A stretch of DNA of 19,204 nucleotides from Oscillospiraceae bacterium (GCA_020024185.1 JAHHUD010000025.1:1-19204), one strand, 5' to 3'. Shown: positions 1 to 9,146, numbered from the stretch's first letter. The notes: generated by a model from the sequence alone, not told the origin. Translations and numbers: made by a program.

Positions 1-185
1 AAATAAATTATTTAAGTATATTGCCTAAATATAAGTATTTATGAAATTATATTTGAGAATTTGTATGTAGGAGTAAAATAATATAATTAAAAAACTTTAA
101 AATTACATAAATATATGTTATTATATAATATTATAATATACTGAATAACTATTTAATTTACATATATCAACGAGGTGGTAACACT
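1..185. other. AT-rich leader region upstream of cdaA
   Basis: No gene is visible in this stretch. It is very AT-rich and holds several TATAAT matches (82-87, 124-129 and 132-137), any of which could be the -10 element of the operon promoter. None has a convincing TTGACA-like partner at the right distance, so I do not assign a promoter. A GTAGGAGT at 68-75 resembles a ribosome site but has no start codon or reading frame after it. The true ribosome site for cdaA is the GAGGTGG at 172-178. Confidence 0.5.
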
Positions 186-1067
186 ATGGATTTTCCTAAA
201 GCTATTTCATCATTTATAAATATTATTAACACCATAGAAATATGGGATATTATTGATGTTATGATAGTTACGTTTGTAATTTATCAGGCACTTACAATAG
301 CAAGAAAAACAAGAATGGCACAGCTTTTAAAAGGGCTTGCAGTGTTGATTGCAGTATATTTTTTCGCTGCAAGAATGGGGCTTAAATCAGTTGTATTTAT
401 ATTAAATAATCTTTTACAGTTTGGTTTTATAGCAATTATAGTTGTATTTCAACCAGAAATCAGAAGAGGGTTGGAGCAAGTTGGGAGAACAAATATATTC
501 TCTTTGGCAATGTTTCAGAAAAAAACAGCCGATGAGGAAGAAATTGAACAGTTGAGAAAAACAATATCAGCCATATGTGATAGTGCAAAAAGTATGAGTG
601 AATCACATACAGGTGCGCTTATGATTATGGAGAGATTTTCTAATTTAAGCGATATAAAAAGAACAGGTACAGTTGTAAATGCTGATATAACACCAGAACT
701 TATAGGAACAATATTTTATGAGGGAAGTCCGCTTCATGATGGAGCCATGATTATAGAAAATAATAGAATATCATGTGCTGGATGTGTTTTGCCATTGTCT
801 GATAATTTTCAAATAAGCAAAGATATGGGAACACGTCACAGAGCAGCTTTGGGGCTTAGCGAAACTTGCGATGCGGTTGCAATTGTTGTAAGTGAAGAAA
901 CAGGTATAATTTCAATTGCAAAAAACAGTGTTCTTATAAGAAATCTTAACAGACAAAGTTTATATAATCTTTTGAGTAAAGAATTTATAGAGCCTATTGT
1001 TAATGCCTCTGAAAAAGCAAATAGTAAATCAAAAGAAGGAAAGGTGATTGCAAATGAAAAAGAATAA
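186..1067 (+). CDS. cdaA: Diadenylate cyclase CdaA (DisA_N domain, c-di-AMP synthase)
   Basis: This membrane enzyme condenses two ATP into cyclic di-AMP, which controls potassium and osmolyte transport and cell-wall homeostasis in Firmicutes. The 293-residue protein has the expected layout: hydrophobic N-terminal segments at about 20-38, 48-61 and 71-90, a charged linker, then the DisA_N catalytic domain at about 110-265. Both signature motifs are intact: LHDGA with DGA at 185-187, and GTRHRAA with RHR at 217-219. The length fits the family (about 270-290). The ATG at 186 follows a strong GAGGTGG site. It is the first gene of the operon and overlaps cdaR by 14 nt, as expected for the conserved cdaA-cdaR pair. 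The last 20 residues form a charged Lys/Glu/Ser tail. Identification is firm from the motifs and the partner gene. Confidence 0.97.
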   Translation: MDFPKAISSFINIINTIEIWDIIDVMIVTFVIYQALTIARKTRMAQLLKGLAVLIAVYFFAARMGLKSVVFILNNLLQFGFIAIIVVFQPEIRRGLEQVGRTNIFSLAMFQKKTADEEEIEQLRKTISAICDSAKSMSESHTGALMIMERFSNLSDIKRTGTVVNADITPELIGTIFYEGSPLHDGAMIIENNRISCAGCVLPLSDNFQISKDMGTRHRAALGLSETCDAVAIVVSEETGIISIAKNSVLIRNLNRQSLYNLLSKEFIEPIVNASEKANSKSKEGKVIANEKE

Positions 1068-2292
1068 TATAAAAGACCCACTTGCTTCACCAAAAATAAG
1101 GCTGCTGATATCATTTATAGTTGCAGTTTGTATATGGTCAGTTGTTGTAACATTTTTTAGTACAGATATAAAAATTGTTATTGAAGATGTGCCTATAAAT
1201 ATTGAATATAACGCATCATATATGAATTTAGGCATTGAAGTTATAGAACAGAATATACAGACAGTTGATGTCACTGTTTCTGGGCCAAGAACTGTTGTTG
1301 GAGCTCTTAAAGAAGATGATATAATTGTATATCCTCAATTTACAAATGTAAGAGATGCAGGCACATATAATTTAGCATTAAATGCTATAAAAGCTTCTTC
1401 GGTTATGGAATTTCAAATTGAGTCTATGAGCAATTATCAGATGTCTGCAAAGTTTGACCGTGTAATTGAAAAAACATTTGATATAGGTGCAGATGTTTCA
1501 AATATAACTGTTTCAAATGGATACATGATAGATAAAACTTATGTAACACCAGGCACTATTGTTGTAAAAGGTCCAGAAATATTAATGAATGAGCTGAATA
1601 AAATTACAGCTGTTGTAGAACCACAAGAAATAGTTCAATCTGCACAGATTCCTGCAAAATTAATATTTACAGATGTTAATGACCAAGAAATGGATAGCAC
1701 ATATTTTACATTGGGACAGACAGAATTTACTGTGACAATTCCGGTGCTAAAACAAGTTGAGTTACCGGTTAAAGTTAAATTTATAAATGTACCGTCTGGA
1801 TTTGACACATCTAAACTTGATGTTGAGTACTCTCAAAAAACAATAGAACTTGGAGTGCCAACAAAAAATGCAGATAATCTTACAGAATATATAATTGGAT
1901 ATGTTGATGTTAAAAAGTTGGAAATGGATAGTCCTTATATGTTCCAGCTTATTTTACCAAAAGGGTACAAAAATATAAAAAATGTAAAAGAAGTTTATGC
2001 AACAGTATCTTCTGAAAATATGACAACTAAAAAAGTTGATGTTAAGGAAATCGATATTTTAAATAAAGGTCAGCAAGATGTTGAGATTATTACAGAAGTT
2101 ATAAAATCCGTTGAAATTGTAGGAGAAAAGGCAGTTATAGATACAATTTCAGATAAAAATGTTGTAGCTCAATTAGATATGTCTCAAGTATCTTTGGCAC
2201 AAGGACAACAAACAGTAGAAGTTGATATTATTATTCCGTCAACTAATGCTGCATACGCAAAAGGAACATACACGGTAACAATTAAAAATTAA
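1054..2292 (+). CDS. cdaR: CdaR/YbbR-domain regulator of CdaA
   Basis: CdaR is the membrane-anchored partner of CdaA; in other Firmicutes it binds and modulates the cyclase from outside the membrane. The 412-residue protein has one N-terminal membrane segment at about 15-35. Four YbbR-like repeats follow at roughly 36-128, 132-230, 234-318 and 326-412, recognisable from recurring V-x-V-x-GP (77-78, 172-174) or related VxGE/LGVP turns at the start of each unit. I place the start at ATG 1054, not the in-frame TTG at 1048, because the AAGGTG site at 1041-1046 sits 7 nt before the ATG and would touch the TTG. The start lies inside the end of cdaA, implying coupled translation. It is somewhat shorter than the Bacillus subtilis protein but keeps all four repeats. 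Confidence 0.93.
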   Translation: MKKNNIKDPLASPKIRLLISFIVAVCIWSVVVTFFSTDIKIVIEDVPINIEYNASYMNLGIEVIEQNIQTVDVTVSGPRTVVGALKEDDIIVYPQFTNVRDAGTYNLALNAIKASSVMEFQIESMSNYQMSAKFDRVIEKTFDIGADVSNITVSNGYMIDKTYVTPGTIVVKGPEILMNELNKITAVVEPQEIVQSAQIPAKLIFTDVNDQEMDSTYFTLGQTEFTVTIPVLKQVELPVKVKFINVPSGFDTSKLDVEYSQKTIELGVPTKNADNLTEYIIGYVDVKKLEMDSPYMFQLILPKGYKNIKNVKEVYATVSSENMTTKKVDVKEIDILNKGQQDVEIITEVIKSVEIVGEKAVIDTISDKNVVAQLDMSQVSLAQGQQTVEVDIIIPSTNAAYAKGTYTVTIKN

Positions 2293-2293
2293 T

Positions 2294-3874
2294 ATGATTA
2301 TAATTAACAATATAAAACTTGATATAAATTCATCTTATGAACAAGCAATATCAATTGGAGTTAAAAAGCTTAAAATACCTCAAAGAGAAATTGCATCTGC
2401 TTTTGTATACAAAGTATCTGTTGATGCAAGAGGAGATATAAAGTTTGTTTATAGTATCGGAGTGAATTTATTTGATACTTCAAAAGAAAAATTATTTTTA
2501 AATAAATATAAAGATGTATCTGTTAAACAAATTAAACCACTTATTTTGGAATATGGTGAAAAAGAAATAGATAACAGTCCTGTAATATGTGGGCTTGGAC
2601 CTGCCGGTTTATTTTGTGGGCTTGTTCTTGCGAGACAAGGGTTTAAACCTATTATTTTGGAACAAGGTGAAGACATTGATAGAAGAACTGCAACTGTAAA
2701 AAACTTTGAAAACGGAGGAAAACTTAACCCACAAAGTAACATACAGTTTGGCGAAGGTGGAGCAGGAACTTTTTCTGACGGTAAACTTACAACCAGAATT
2801 GGCGATGAAAGATGTGACTTTGTGACAAATACTCTTGTTGAGTTTGGTGCACCAGAGCAGATAAAATATATCGCAAAGCCACATATTGGCACAGATTTAC
2901 TTGTTGATGTTATAAAAAATATAAGAAATGAAATTATTCGTCTTGGCGGAAAAGTTTTATTTAACACAAAACTTATAGACATAATAACTAAAAATAATAA
3001 AATTGAAAGTGTTATAACACAAGATGGTAAAATAAAAACAGATATTTTGGTTATGGCAACAGGTCACAGTTCAAGAGATACATTTCTAATGCTTAAAGAA
3101 AAAGGTCTTGACATGCAGTCAAAGCCATTTTCTGTCGGTGTTAGAATAGAGAGTTTGCAAAGTGAGATAGATAAAGGATTATATCACTCTTTGGCAGGTC
3201 ATAAAGCATTACCAAAAGGAGAATATCAGCTGTCTCATCATACAAAAACAAGAGGGGTATACACATTCTGTATGTGCCCAGGTGGAAATGTTGTTGCAGC
3301 TGCAAGTGAACAGGATACAGTGGTTGTAAATGGTATGAGCTATCATGCAAGAGATGGCAAAAATGCAAACAGCGCATTGGTTGTATCGGTAACTCCGGAA
3401 GATTTTGATAATGATTTTACAAAAGCTATTGAGTTTCAAAGAAAATTAGAAAAGAAAGCCTTTATAATGGGTGGCAAAAATTATAATGCTCCTGCACAAA
3501 CAGTAGATACATTTTTACAGGGTAAAGGCGGACTTAATATAAATAAAGTTACACCAACTTATCCAATTGGTATAACAGAATGTAATATGAATGAATTGTT
3601 TCCAACTCATATATCTGACTGCCTTAAAGAAGGTATGGTTGCAATGAATAGAAAATTAAAAGGATTTGCAGATTTGGACAGTGTTATTACCGGTGTGGAA
3701 ACAAGAACATCTTCTCCGGTAAGAATTGTTAGAAATGAAAATTTCCAAAGTAACATTAACGGCATTTTTCCATGTGGAGAAGGTGCCGGTTATGCAGGTG
3801 GCATAATGAGCGCTGCTGTTGACGGAGTGAGAATAGCACAGCAAATAAGTAAAGAATATAAGGTTAAGGTATAA
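2294..3874 (+). CDS. FAD-dependent dehydrogenase (COG2509-type NAD(P)/FAD oxidoreductase)
   Basis: This is a predicted flavoprotein oxidoreductase of the family usually annotated as 'FAD-dependent protein' or 'uncharacterised FAD-dependent dehydrogenase'; its substrate is not known to me. Of 526 residues, the first 90 or so form a small domain (IKLD...DARGDIKFVYS) typical of the family. A classical dinucleotide-binding fold follows with GLGPAG at 100-105 and an acidic Glu-123 for the adenine ribose. QFGEGGAGTFSDGK at 151-164 and the C-terminal GIFPCGEGAGYAGG are also characteristic. It starts 1 nt after the cdaR stop with no visible Shine-Dalgarno site, so translation probably depends on ribosomes finishing cdaR. 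Its place between cdaR and recJ suggests co-expression with c-di-AMP synthesis, but a functional link is inference only. Confidence 0.85.
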   Translation: MIIINNIKLDINSSYEQAISIGVKKLKIPQREIASAFVYKVSVDARGDIKFVYSIGVNLFDTSKEKLFLNKYKDVSVKQIKPLILEYGEKEIDNSPVICGLGPAGLFCGLVLARQGFKPIILEQGEDIDRRTATVKNFENGGKLNPQSNIQFGEGGAGTFSDGKLTTRIGDERCDFVTNTLVEFGAPEQIKYIAKPHIGTDLLVDVIKNIRNEIIRLGGKVLFNTKLIDIITKNNKIESVITQDGKIKTDILVMATGHSSRDTFLMLKEKGLDMQSKPFSVGVRIESLQSEIDKGLYHSLAGHKALPKGEYQLSHHTKTRGVYTFCMCPGGNVVAAASEQDTVVVNGMSYHARDGKNANSALVVSVTPEDFDNDFTKAIEFQRKLEKKAFIMGGKNYNAPAQTVDTFLQGKGGLNINKVTPTYPIGITECNMNELFPTHISDCLKEGMVAMNRKLKGFADLDSVITGVETRTSSPVRIVRNENFQSNINGIFPCGEGAGYAGGIMSAAVDGVRIAQQISKEYKVKV

Positions 3875-3880
3875 AGAAAG

Positions 3881-5914
3881 ATGCTTTACAGAAAATGGCA
3901 CAGTGAACAATTGAATATGCAACAGGTTGAAAGTTTACAGCAATCACTTGGAATAAGCAGTCTTTTGGCAAAAGTACTTGTGACAAAAGGAGCAACAGAT
4001 TCTGTAAAAGCAAAGGAATTGTTTTTAGAACAATCAGTATTATCTGACCCATATCTGATGAAAGATATGGATATTGCAGTTGACAGAATCAATAGGGCGA
4101 TTGAAAATCAAGAAAAAATTGTTATATATGGGGATTATGATGTTGACGGAATTTGTGCCACAGCAACATTGTTTACCTGTCTTGAAAATATGGGAGCAGA
4201 TGTATACTACAAGCTCCCAAACAGAGAAAAAGACGGATATGGACTTAACTCTGATATATTAATAGGTCTTAAAAATAAAGGTGTAGATTTAGTTATTACA
4301 GTTGATAATGGCATAGCTGCAATTGCTGAAATTGAAGTTGCAAATGAAATAGGACTTGATGTTATTATAACAGACCACCACTTGCCAAAAGGAGAAATTC
4401 CAAAAGCTTTTGCAGTTGTTGACCCTTTGAGAAAAGATGATACAAGTCCTTGTAAAACTCTTTGTGGAGCAGGTGTTGCGTTTAAACTTGTCTGTGCTTT
4501 GGAACAGGCAGACTGTATGGAAATGCTTGACTTTTATGGTGATTTTGTTGCTGTTGGAACAGTGGCAGACCTTATGTTGTTGGAAGGCGAAAACAGAACT
4601 ATTGTAAAAGCCGGTCTATCACTTTTAAATGAAGGCTCAAGACAAGGATTTATGAGTCTTATAGATATTTGTGGACTAACAGATAAAGAGATAACAAGTG
4701 AAAGCATTGCTTATGCAATAGCTCCAAGAATAAATGCAGCCGGAAGAATGGCAGACCCTACAATAGCGTTGGAGCTTTTATTATGCGAAGATGAAGAAGA
4801 AAGCATGATGCTTGCTCAACAGCTTGAAAGTGAAAATCAAAAAAGACAAGATATACAAAATAAAATGGCAGAAGATATTACAAATGATATTCAGTCAGAC
4901 CCAAATTTAGTAAAAGATAGGGTTATTGTTGTTTGGTCTGAACATTTTCACCCAGGTGTTGTTGGAATAGTTGCTTCACGACTTGTTGAAACTTATGCAA
5001 AACCTGCGATTGTTTTAACTCGTGATAGTGAAGGATATAAGGGCAGTGGCAGAAGTGTACCGTCCTTTAATTTACACTATGCACTTGAACAAACAAAAGA
5101 TTTGCTATTAAAATTTGGTGGACACCAGCTTGCAGCAGGTCTTACACTTGAAGAAGAAAATCTTGAAAAATTTAGAAAAGCTATAAATGAAGTTGCTAAT
5201 AACGCACCAGCGCTTGAAAAAACAGAAAGCTTAAATGTTGATTGTGTTGCACAAATTTCAGAGATTAATGTAGAAAGTGTAAAACAAATAAACTACCTTG
5301 CACCATTTGGAAACGGAAATTCAAATCCATTATTTATGATAGAAAATCTGCAAATAGTAGGCATTTATCCAATAAGTGACGGAAAACATATAAGACTTAA
5401 ACTTAAAAACGAGAATAATTTTTTGCAAGGAGTTATTTTTAACCTATCTATATCTGAATTTGCCTATAATGTAGGTGATTATATAGATATAACTGCAAAT
5501 TTATCAATATATGATGGCGATATGGGAAGTATGGTATCCATAAAAATAAAAGAGATTAGACCAACAGGTCTTATGGATAACGCAATAGACAGCTATGATG
5601 TTTATAAGTGTTATAAAAATAAAGCAAACATATCAGCACAACAAAAAGCAATGCTTTGTCCAACAAGACAAGAGGTTGCAATTATATATAGATATCTTTC
5701 ACAAGGAAATATTTGCTGTAAAGATATAAGACCACTTTTTGTAAAGTTTAATAATATAGAAAGTGGAAAAATTCAAGTTATAATTGATATATTATTAGAA
5801 CTTGGGTTAATAGAAACTGTAATGGTAAATGGCAAAAATTGCTTTAGGCTTATAAAAGTGAGCCATAAAAGAGATTTATCTACCAGTAGCTATATGAGGG
5901 AATTACAAATTTAA
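3881..5914 (+). CDS. recJ: Single-stranded-DNA-specific 5'-3' exonuclease RecJ
   Basis: RecJ degrades single-stranded DNA 5' to 3' in recombinational repair and mismatch repair. The 677-residue protein shows the DHH phosphoesterase motifs in order: GDYDVDG with Asp-85, -87 and -89; TVDNG with Asp-142; and TDHH at 164-167. The DHHA1-type SGRS and GGHQLAAG motifs follow, then an OB-like domain and a C-terminal extension of about 110 residues found in many Firmicute RecJ proteins. The start at ATG 3881 is 6 nt after the upstream stop, with an AAGG at 3866-3869 as a modest ribosome site. No motif is missing. It is followed directly by rel, an association also seen in Bacillus, where apt lies between the two; here apt is absent. 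Confidence 0.95.
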   Translation: MLYRKWHSEQLNMQQVESLQQSLGISSLLAKVLVTKGATDSVKAKELFLEQSVLSDPYLMKDMDIAVDRINRAIENQEKIVIYGDYDVDGICATATLFTCLENMGADVYYKLPNREKDGYGLNSDILIGLKNKGVDLVITVDNGIAAIAEIEVANEIGLDVIITDHHLPKGEIPKAFAVVDPLRKDDTSPCKTLCGAGVAFKLVCALEQADCMEMLDFYGDFVAVGTVADLMLLEGENRTIVKAGLSLLNEGSRQGFMSLIDICGLTDKEITSESIAYAIAPRINAAGRMADPTIALELLLCEDEEESMMLAQQLESENQKRQDIQNKMAEDITNDIQSDPNLVKDRVIVVWSEHFHPGVVGIVASRLVETYAKPAIVLTRDSEGYKGSGRSVPSFNLHYALEQTKDLLLKFGGHQLAAGLTLEEENLEKFRKAINEVANNAPALEKTESLNVDCVAQISEINVESVKQINYLAPFGNGNSNPLFMIENLQIVGIYPISDGKHIRLKLKNENNFLQGVIFNLSISEFAYNVGDYIDITANLSIYDGDMGSMVSIKIKEIRPTGLMDNAIDSYDVYKCYKNKANISAQQKAMLCPTRQEVAIIYRYLSQGNICCKDIRPLFVKFNNIESGKIQVIIDILLELGLIETVMVNGKNCFRLIKVSHKRDLSTSSYMRELQI

Positions 5915-5928
5915 TTGGTGGTGTGATT

Positions 5929-8088
5929 ATGAAGTATGAACAATTAAAACAACTTATAATCGAAAGCGGAAAAAATTATGACCTTGAGTTAATTAAAAAG
6001 GCATATGATTTAGCAGAAAAAAACCATAATGGTCAGTTTAGAAAAACAGGAGAAGAATATATTGAACATCCTGTTTCTGTTGCTGCCATAGTTTTGGAAC
6101 TTGGACTGGATACAACAAGTATTGTTGCAGCTTTGCTGCATGATGTTGTTGAAGATACATCAATTTCTTTGGAAGAAATTGAAAAGGAATTTGGCAAAGA
6201 AACTGCACACCTTGTTGACGGGGTTACAAAACTTGGTAAAATTGTTATTTCTACGCAAGAAGAACAACAAGCAGAAAATCTGCGCAAGATGCTTCTTGCT
6301 ATGAGCCAAGATATCCGTGTTATGTTGATAAAATTATGTGACAGACTTCATAATATGAGAACTTATGAAGGTTGGAAACCTCAAAAACAAAGAGATAAAG
6401 CTCTTGAAGTTATGGAAGTTTACGCACCTATTGCTCATCGTTTGGGTATTAATAGTATAAAAGACGAACTTCAGGATATATCATTGCGTATTTTGGATAG
6501 TGTTGGTTACGAAGAAGTTAAAAAAATTATACAACGTGGTGGAGATGCTCAGAAATTTGTTGACAGTATTGTTGAAGAAGTTAAAGAAAAGCTTACAGAG
6601 TTTGGACTTATTGATGCAACTGTTATGGGCAGAGTTAAGAGTATTTATGGTGTTTACCGCAAAATGTATATGCAAGGCAGAGATATTGGCGATATTTATG
6701 ATATATATGCAGTAAGAATTATTCTCAATAATGTTGCAGAATGTTATAACGCTCTTATGCTTGTGCATGACATGTTCCGTCCAATACCATCTAGGTTTAA
6801 AGATTATATCTCAACACCAAAACAAAATATGTATCAGTCTTTGCATACATCTGTTATAGGACGTGCAGGTATTCCTTTTGAAATACAAATAAGAACCTGG
6901 GATATGCACCATACAGCAGAATATGGTGTTGCTGCTCACTGGAAATACAAAAGTGGTGTGCAGGGACAAGATAATATGGAAGAAAAACTTGTGTGGGTTC
7001 GCCAGATTTTGGAAAGTCAAAAGGATTCTGATGACACAAGTGAAATACTCAGAGATATTAAAAATGAGCTTATACCTGATGATGTATTTGTGTTTACTCC
7101 AAAAGGAGATGTTATAAACTTGCCTTATGGGGCAACAGTTATTGACTTTGCTTATGCAATTCACTCTGCTGTTGGCAACCGTATGACAGGTGCCAAAGTT
7201 AATGGCAGAATTGTTTCAATAGATTATAAAGTAAGCACCGGTGAAATTATAGAGATTGTCACAGGAGCAAAAGATAAAGGCCCAAGCCGAGATTGGCTTA
7301 ACATTGTTACAACAAGTGAAGCTAAAAGTAAAATTCGCTCATGGTTTAAAAAGGAGAGAAAAGAAGAAAATATCATCGAAGGCAAAAATGCCCTTGATAG
7401 AGAACTTCGCAGAAATCTTATCACTTTACATGATGATGAATATGATAAGTTTATGGAAGATTTGGCAAAACGCCAACGATTAAACAGTGCGGAAGAAATG
7501 TTTGCTGCACTTGGATATGGTGGTTTGCAAATTTCTAAAGTTGTTTTAAAAGCAAAAGAAGACTATGCAAAAATGCAAAAAGAACGTCAGTCTTCTGTGC
7601 CTGAATTTAAAATTAAAACACAAAAGAAACCTAAAGCAACAAACGGTGTTATTGTTGAGGGAATTGATAACTGTCTTGTTAAATTCTCAAAATGCTGTAA
7701 CCCACTTCCTGGTGATGAAATTGTTGGATTTATAACACGTGGTTTTGGTGTTTCAATACACAAAAAATCATGTGTAAATGCGAGAGTAGATTTGCGTAAC
7801 AGTGAAAATGCTGGACGCTGGGTAAATGCTTACTGGGCTGATAATATTCAAGAAGATTATAAATCTACATTGGAAATTGTGGCAATTGATAACGGAACAG
7901 CTCTGGCAGAAGTTTCTGTTATTCTTTCTAACCAGAGAGTACCGATTTTTGCACTTAATGCAAAACAGACAGCAGATGGACGCATTGCTATGACAGTTAC
8001 AATTGGTGTAACAAATACAGACCATCTAAATAGTATTATTCATAAAATTTCTAAAAATAAAAATATAATTTCTGTAATAAGAGGATAA
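5929..8088 (+). CDS. rel: Bifunctional (p)ppGpp synthetase/hydrolase Rel (RelA/SpoT homologue)
   Basis: Rel makes and destroys the stringent-response alarmone (p)ppGpp. The 719-residue protein has all family domains. An HD hydrolase at about 25-180 contains the HP pair at 47-48 and LLHDVVED with HD at 71-72, which suggests that hydrolysis is active. A synthetase domain at about 230-345 contains SRFKDYIS at 288-295. A TGS domain lies at about 384-445, followed by a helical region, a Cys-rich FSKCCNPLPGD segment at about 586-596, and a C-terminal ACT domain. The RFKD form of the synthetase motif is the RxKD type of bifunctional Rel, not the ExDD of monofunctional RelA. I chose ATG 5929 over the in-frame GTG 5923 because GGTGG at 5918-5922 is correctly spaced only for the ATG. 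It lies 14 nt after recJ and 6 nt before dtd. Confidence 0.97.
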   Translation: MKYEQLKQLIIESGKNYDLELIKKAYDLAEKNHNGQFRKTGEEYIEHPVSVAAIVLELGLDTTSIVAALLHDVVEDTSISLEEIEKEFGKETAHLVDGVTKLGKIVISTQEEQQAENLRKMLLAMSQDIRVMLIKLCDRLHNMRTYEGWKPQKQRDKALEVMEVYAPIAHRLGINSIKDELQDISLRILDSVGYEEVKKIIQRGGDAQKFVDSIVEEVKEKLTEFGLIDATVMGRVKSIYGVYRKMYMQGRDIGDIYDIYAVRIILNNVAECYNALMLVHDMFRPIPSRFKDYISTPKQNMYQSLHTSVIGRAGIPFEIQIRTWDMHHTAEYGVAAHWKYKSGVQGQDNMEEKLVWVRQILESQKDSDDTSEILRDIKNELIPDDVFVFTPKGDVINLPYGATVIDFAYAIHSAVGNRMTGAKVNGRIVSIDYKVSTGEIIEIVTGAKDKGPSRDWLNIVTTSEAKSKIRSWFKKERKEENIIEGKNALDRELRRNLITLHDDEYDKFMEDLAKRQRLNSAEEMFAALGYGGLQISKVVLKAKEDYAKMQKERQSSVPEFKIKTQKKPKATNGVIVEGIDNCLVKFSKCCNPLPGDEIVGFITRGFGVSIHKKSCVNARVDLRNSENAGRWVNAYWADNIQEDYKSTLEIVAIDNGTALAEVSVILSNQRVPIFALNAKQTADGRIAMTVTIGVTNTDHLNSIIHKISKNKNIISVIRG

Positions 8089-8094
8089 AGTTAA

Positions 8095-8550
8095 ATGAGA
8101 GCAGTAATACAAAGAGTTAAAGATGCTTGGATTTCAATTAACGGCGGAGAAAAGCAATATATGCAACAAGGTATTGTGGTTCTTTTTGGTGTAAAAGATA
8201 CAGATGATGAAAAGGATACAACAATACTTGCAAAAAAAATATCTGAATTAAGAATTTTTGAAGATTTAGATGGTAAAATGAATATTTCTGCTCTTGATAA
8301 TAATTACAGTTGTATGGTTGTAAGCCAATTTACCTTATATGCAGATACAAAAAAAGGAAGAAGGCCATCATTTATAAAAGCAGCTCGTCCAGAAAAAGCA
8401 ATACCGATTTATGAAAAGTTCTTAGGTGAAATCAGGCAGCTTGGCTTTAAAGAAGTTATTCATGGACAGTTTGGCGCAGATATGCAGATAAATCTTACAA
8501 ATGACGGTCCAGTTACGATTATTATAGATACAGATGAATGGAAAGGATAA
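8095..8550 (+). CDS. dtd: D-aminoacyl-tRNA deacylase Dtd
   Basis: Dtd hydrolyses D-amino acids wrongly attached to tRNA, a translational proofreading step. The 151-residue length is normal for the family. Both active-site motifs are present: SQFTLYAD at 77-84 and NDGPVT at 136-141, which includes the Gly-Pro dipeptide that gives chiral selectivity. The N-terminus MRAVIQRV is typical. A GAGG at 8081-8084 provides a ribosome site overlapping the end of rel. The rel-dtd order is conserved in many Firmicutes, which supports both calls. Confidence 0.96.
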   Translation: MRAVIQRVKDAWISINGGEKQYMQQGIVVLFGVKDTDDEKDTTILAKKISELRIFEDLDGKMNISALDNNYSCMVVSQFTLYADTKKGRRPSFIKAARPEKAIPIYEKFLGEIRQLGFKEVIHGQFGADMQINLTNDGPVTIIIDTDEWKG

Positions 8551-8555
8551 ATAAC

Positions 8556-9146
8556 ATGAAAGTTTATCATCTTATGGGTAAAGTTCCATATTGTACAAAC
8601 TGTTTTCTTATGACAGATAATGAAGGAAGTGCAGTATTATTTGATTGCAGTATCAAATGGGAAAAAATTGAACAGATTCTTAAAAATGATAATGTTGAGC
8701 TAAAGGCTGTATTTATGACTCATGGTCATGAAGACCATCGTGAATGTATTGATGAAATTATGCAACATACAGACGCACCAATATATATGGGACAGGAAGA
8801 CATAGACCAGTTTGGACTTACAAATATTCAACCACTTAAAGATAAAACAAAAATAGAAATTGGTCAGATAAAAATATTTGCATTTCATACACCGGGGCAC
8901 ACACCAGGTGGATTTTGTTTTAAAGTTGATGATATGCTTATTTGCGGAGATACACTTTTTGCAGGAACAATTGGCAGAACAGATTTTGAAGGCGGGGATT
9001 ATGATACACTGATGAAATCTCTTAGAAAAATTGCAGATATAGTTGGAAATCAAAATGTAAAAGTTATGCCGGGACACGCACATTTTTCAACATTTAATCA
9101 AGAAAAAGTTCAAAATATGTATTTAAAAGAGGTTCTTTCGTGGTAA
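8556..9146 (+). CDS. Metallo-beta-lactamase-fold hydrolase (glyoxalase II-like)
   Basis: This is a 196-residue binuclear metal hydrolase of the MBL superfamily, close in size and motif pattern to short glyoxalase II-like proteins. Metal ligands are visible: THGHEDH at 55-61 (His-56, His-58, Asp-60, His-61), GHTPGG with His-115, GDTLF with Asp-132, and PGHAH with His-174. The pattern suggests hydrolysis of a thioester or similar bond, but the substrate cannot be read from sequence. ATG 8556 is preferred to the upstream ATG 8538, which would overlap dtd, because AAGG at 8543-8546 is well spaced for it. The neighbouring dtd, MBL and hemZ genes form a run I recall from other Clostridia. The gene overlaps hemZ by 7 nt. 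Confidence 0.9.
   Translation: MKVYHLMGKVPYCTNCFLMTDNEGSAVLFDCSIKWEKIEQILKNDNVELKAVFMTHGHEDHRECIDEIMQHTDAPIYMGQEDIDQFGLTNIQPLKDKTKIEIGQIKIFAFHTPGHTPGGFCFKVDDMLICGDTLFAGTIGRTDFEGGDYDTLMKSLRKIADIVGNQNVKVMPGHAHFSTFNQEKVQNMYLKEVLSW
9127..9132 (+). promoter_or_regulatory. Ribosome-binding site fixing the GTG start of hemZ
   Basis: AAGAGG lies 7 nt before the GTG at 9140, inside the 3' end of the MBL gene. No in-frame ATG is equally well placed, so GTG is the likely start. Confidence 0.7.

Noticed and set aside
68..75. GTAGGAGT as a ribosome site for a short leader peptide
   Set aside because: No start codon stands at a usable distance and no frame of useful length follows.
1048..1053. TTG start for cdaR two codons upstream
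   Set aside because: The ribosome site at 1041-1046 nearly touches it, whereas ATG 1054 has proper spacing.
2449..2982. Long open frame on the minus strand inside the FAD dehydrogenase gene
   Set aside because: The translation is low-complexity, rich in Ser, Phe and Pro, and has no family motif. It mirrors a well-supported gene on the other strand.
6481..7164. Open frames on the minus strand inside rel
   Set aside because: They lie opposite the highly conserved synthetase and TGS regions, have biased composition and show no ribosome site worth noting.
8538..8555. ATG start for the MBL hydrolase inside dtd
   Set aside because: ATG 8556 has a well-spaced AAGG site and begins the conserved fold directly; the six extra residues are not family-like.
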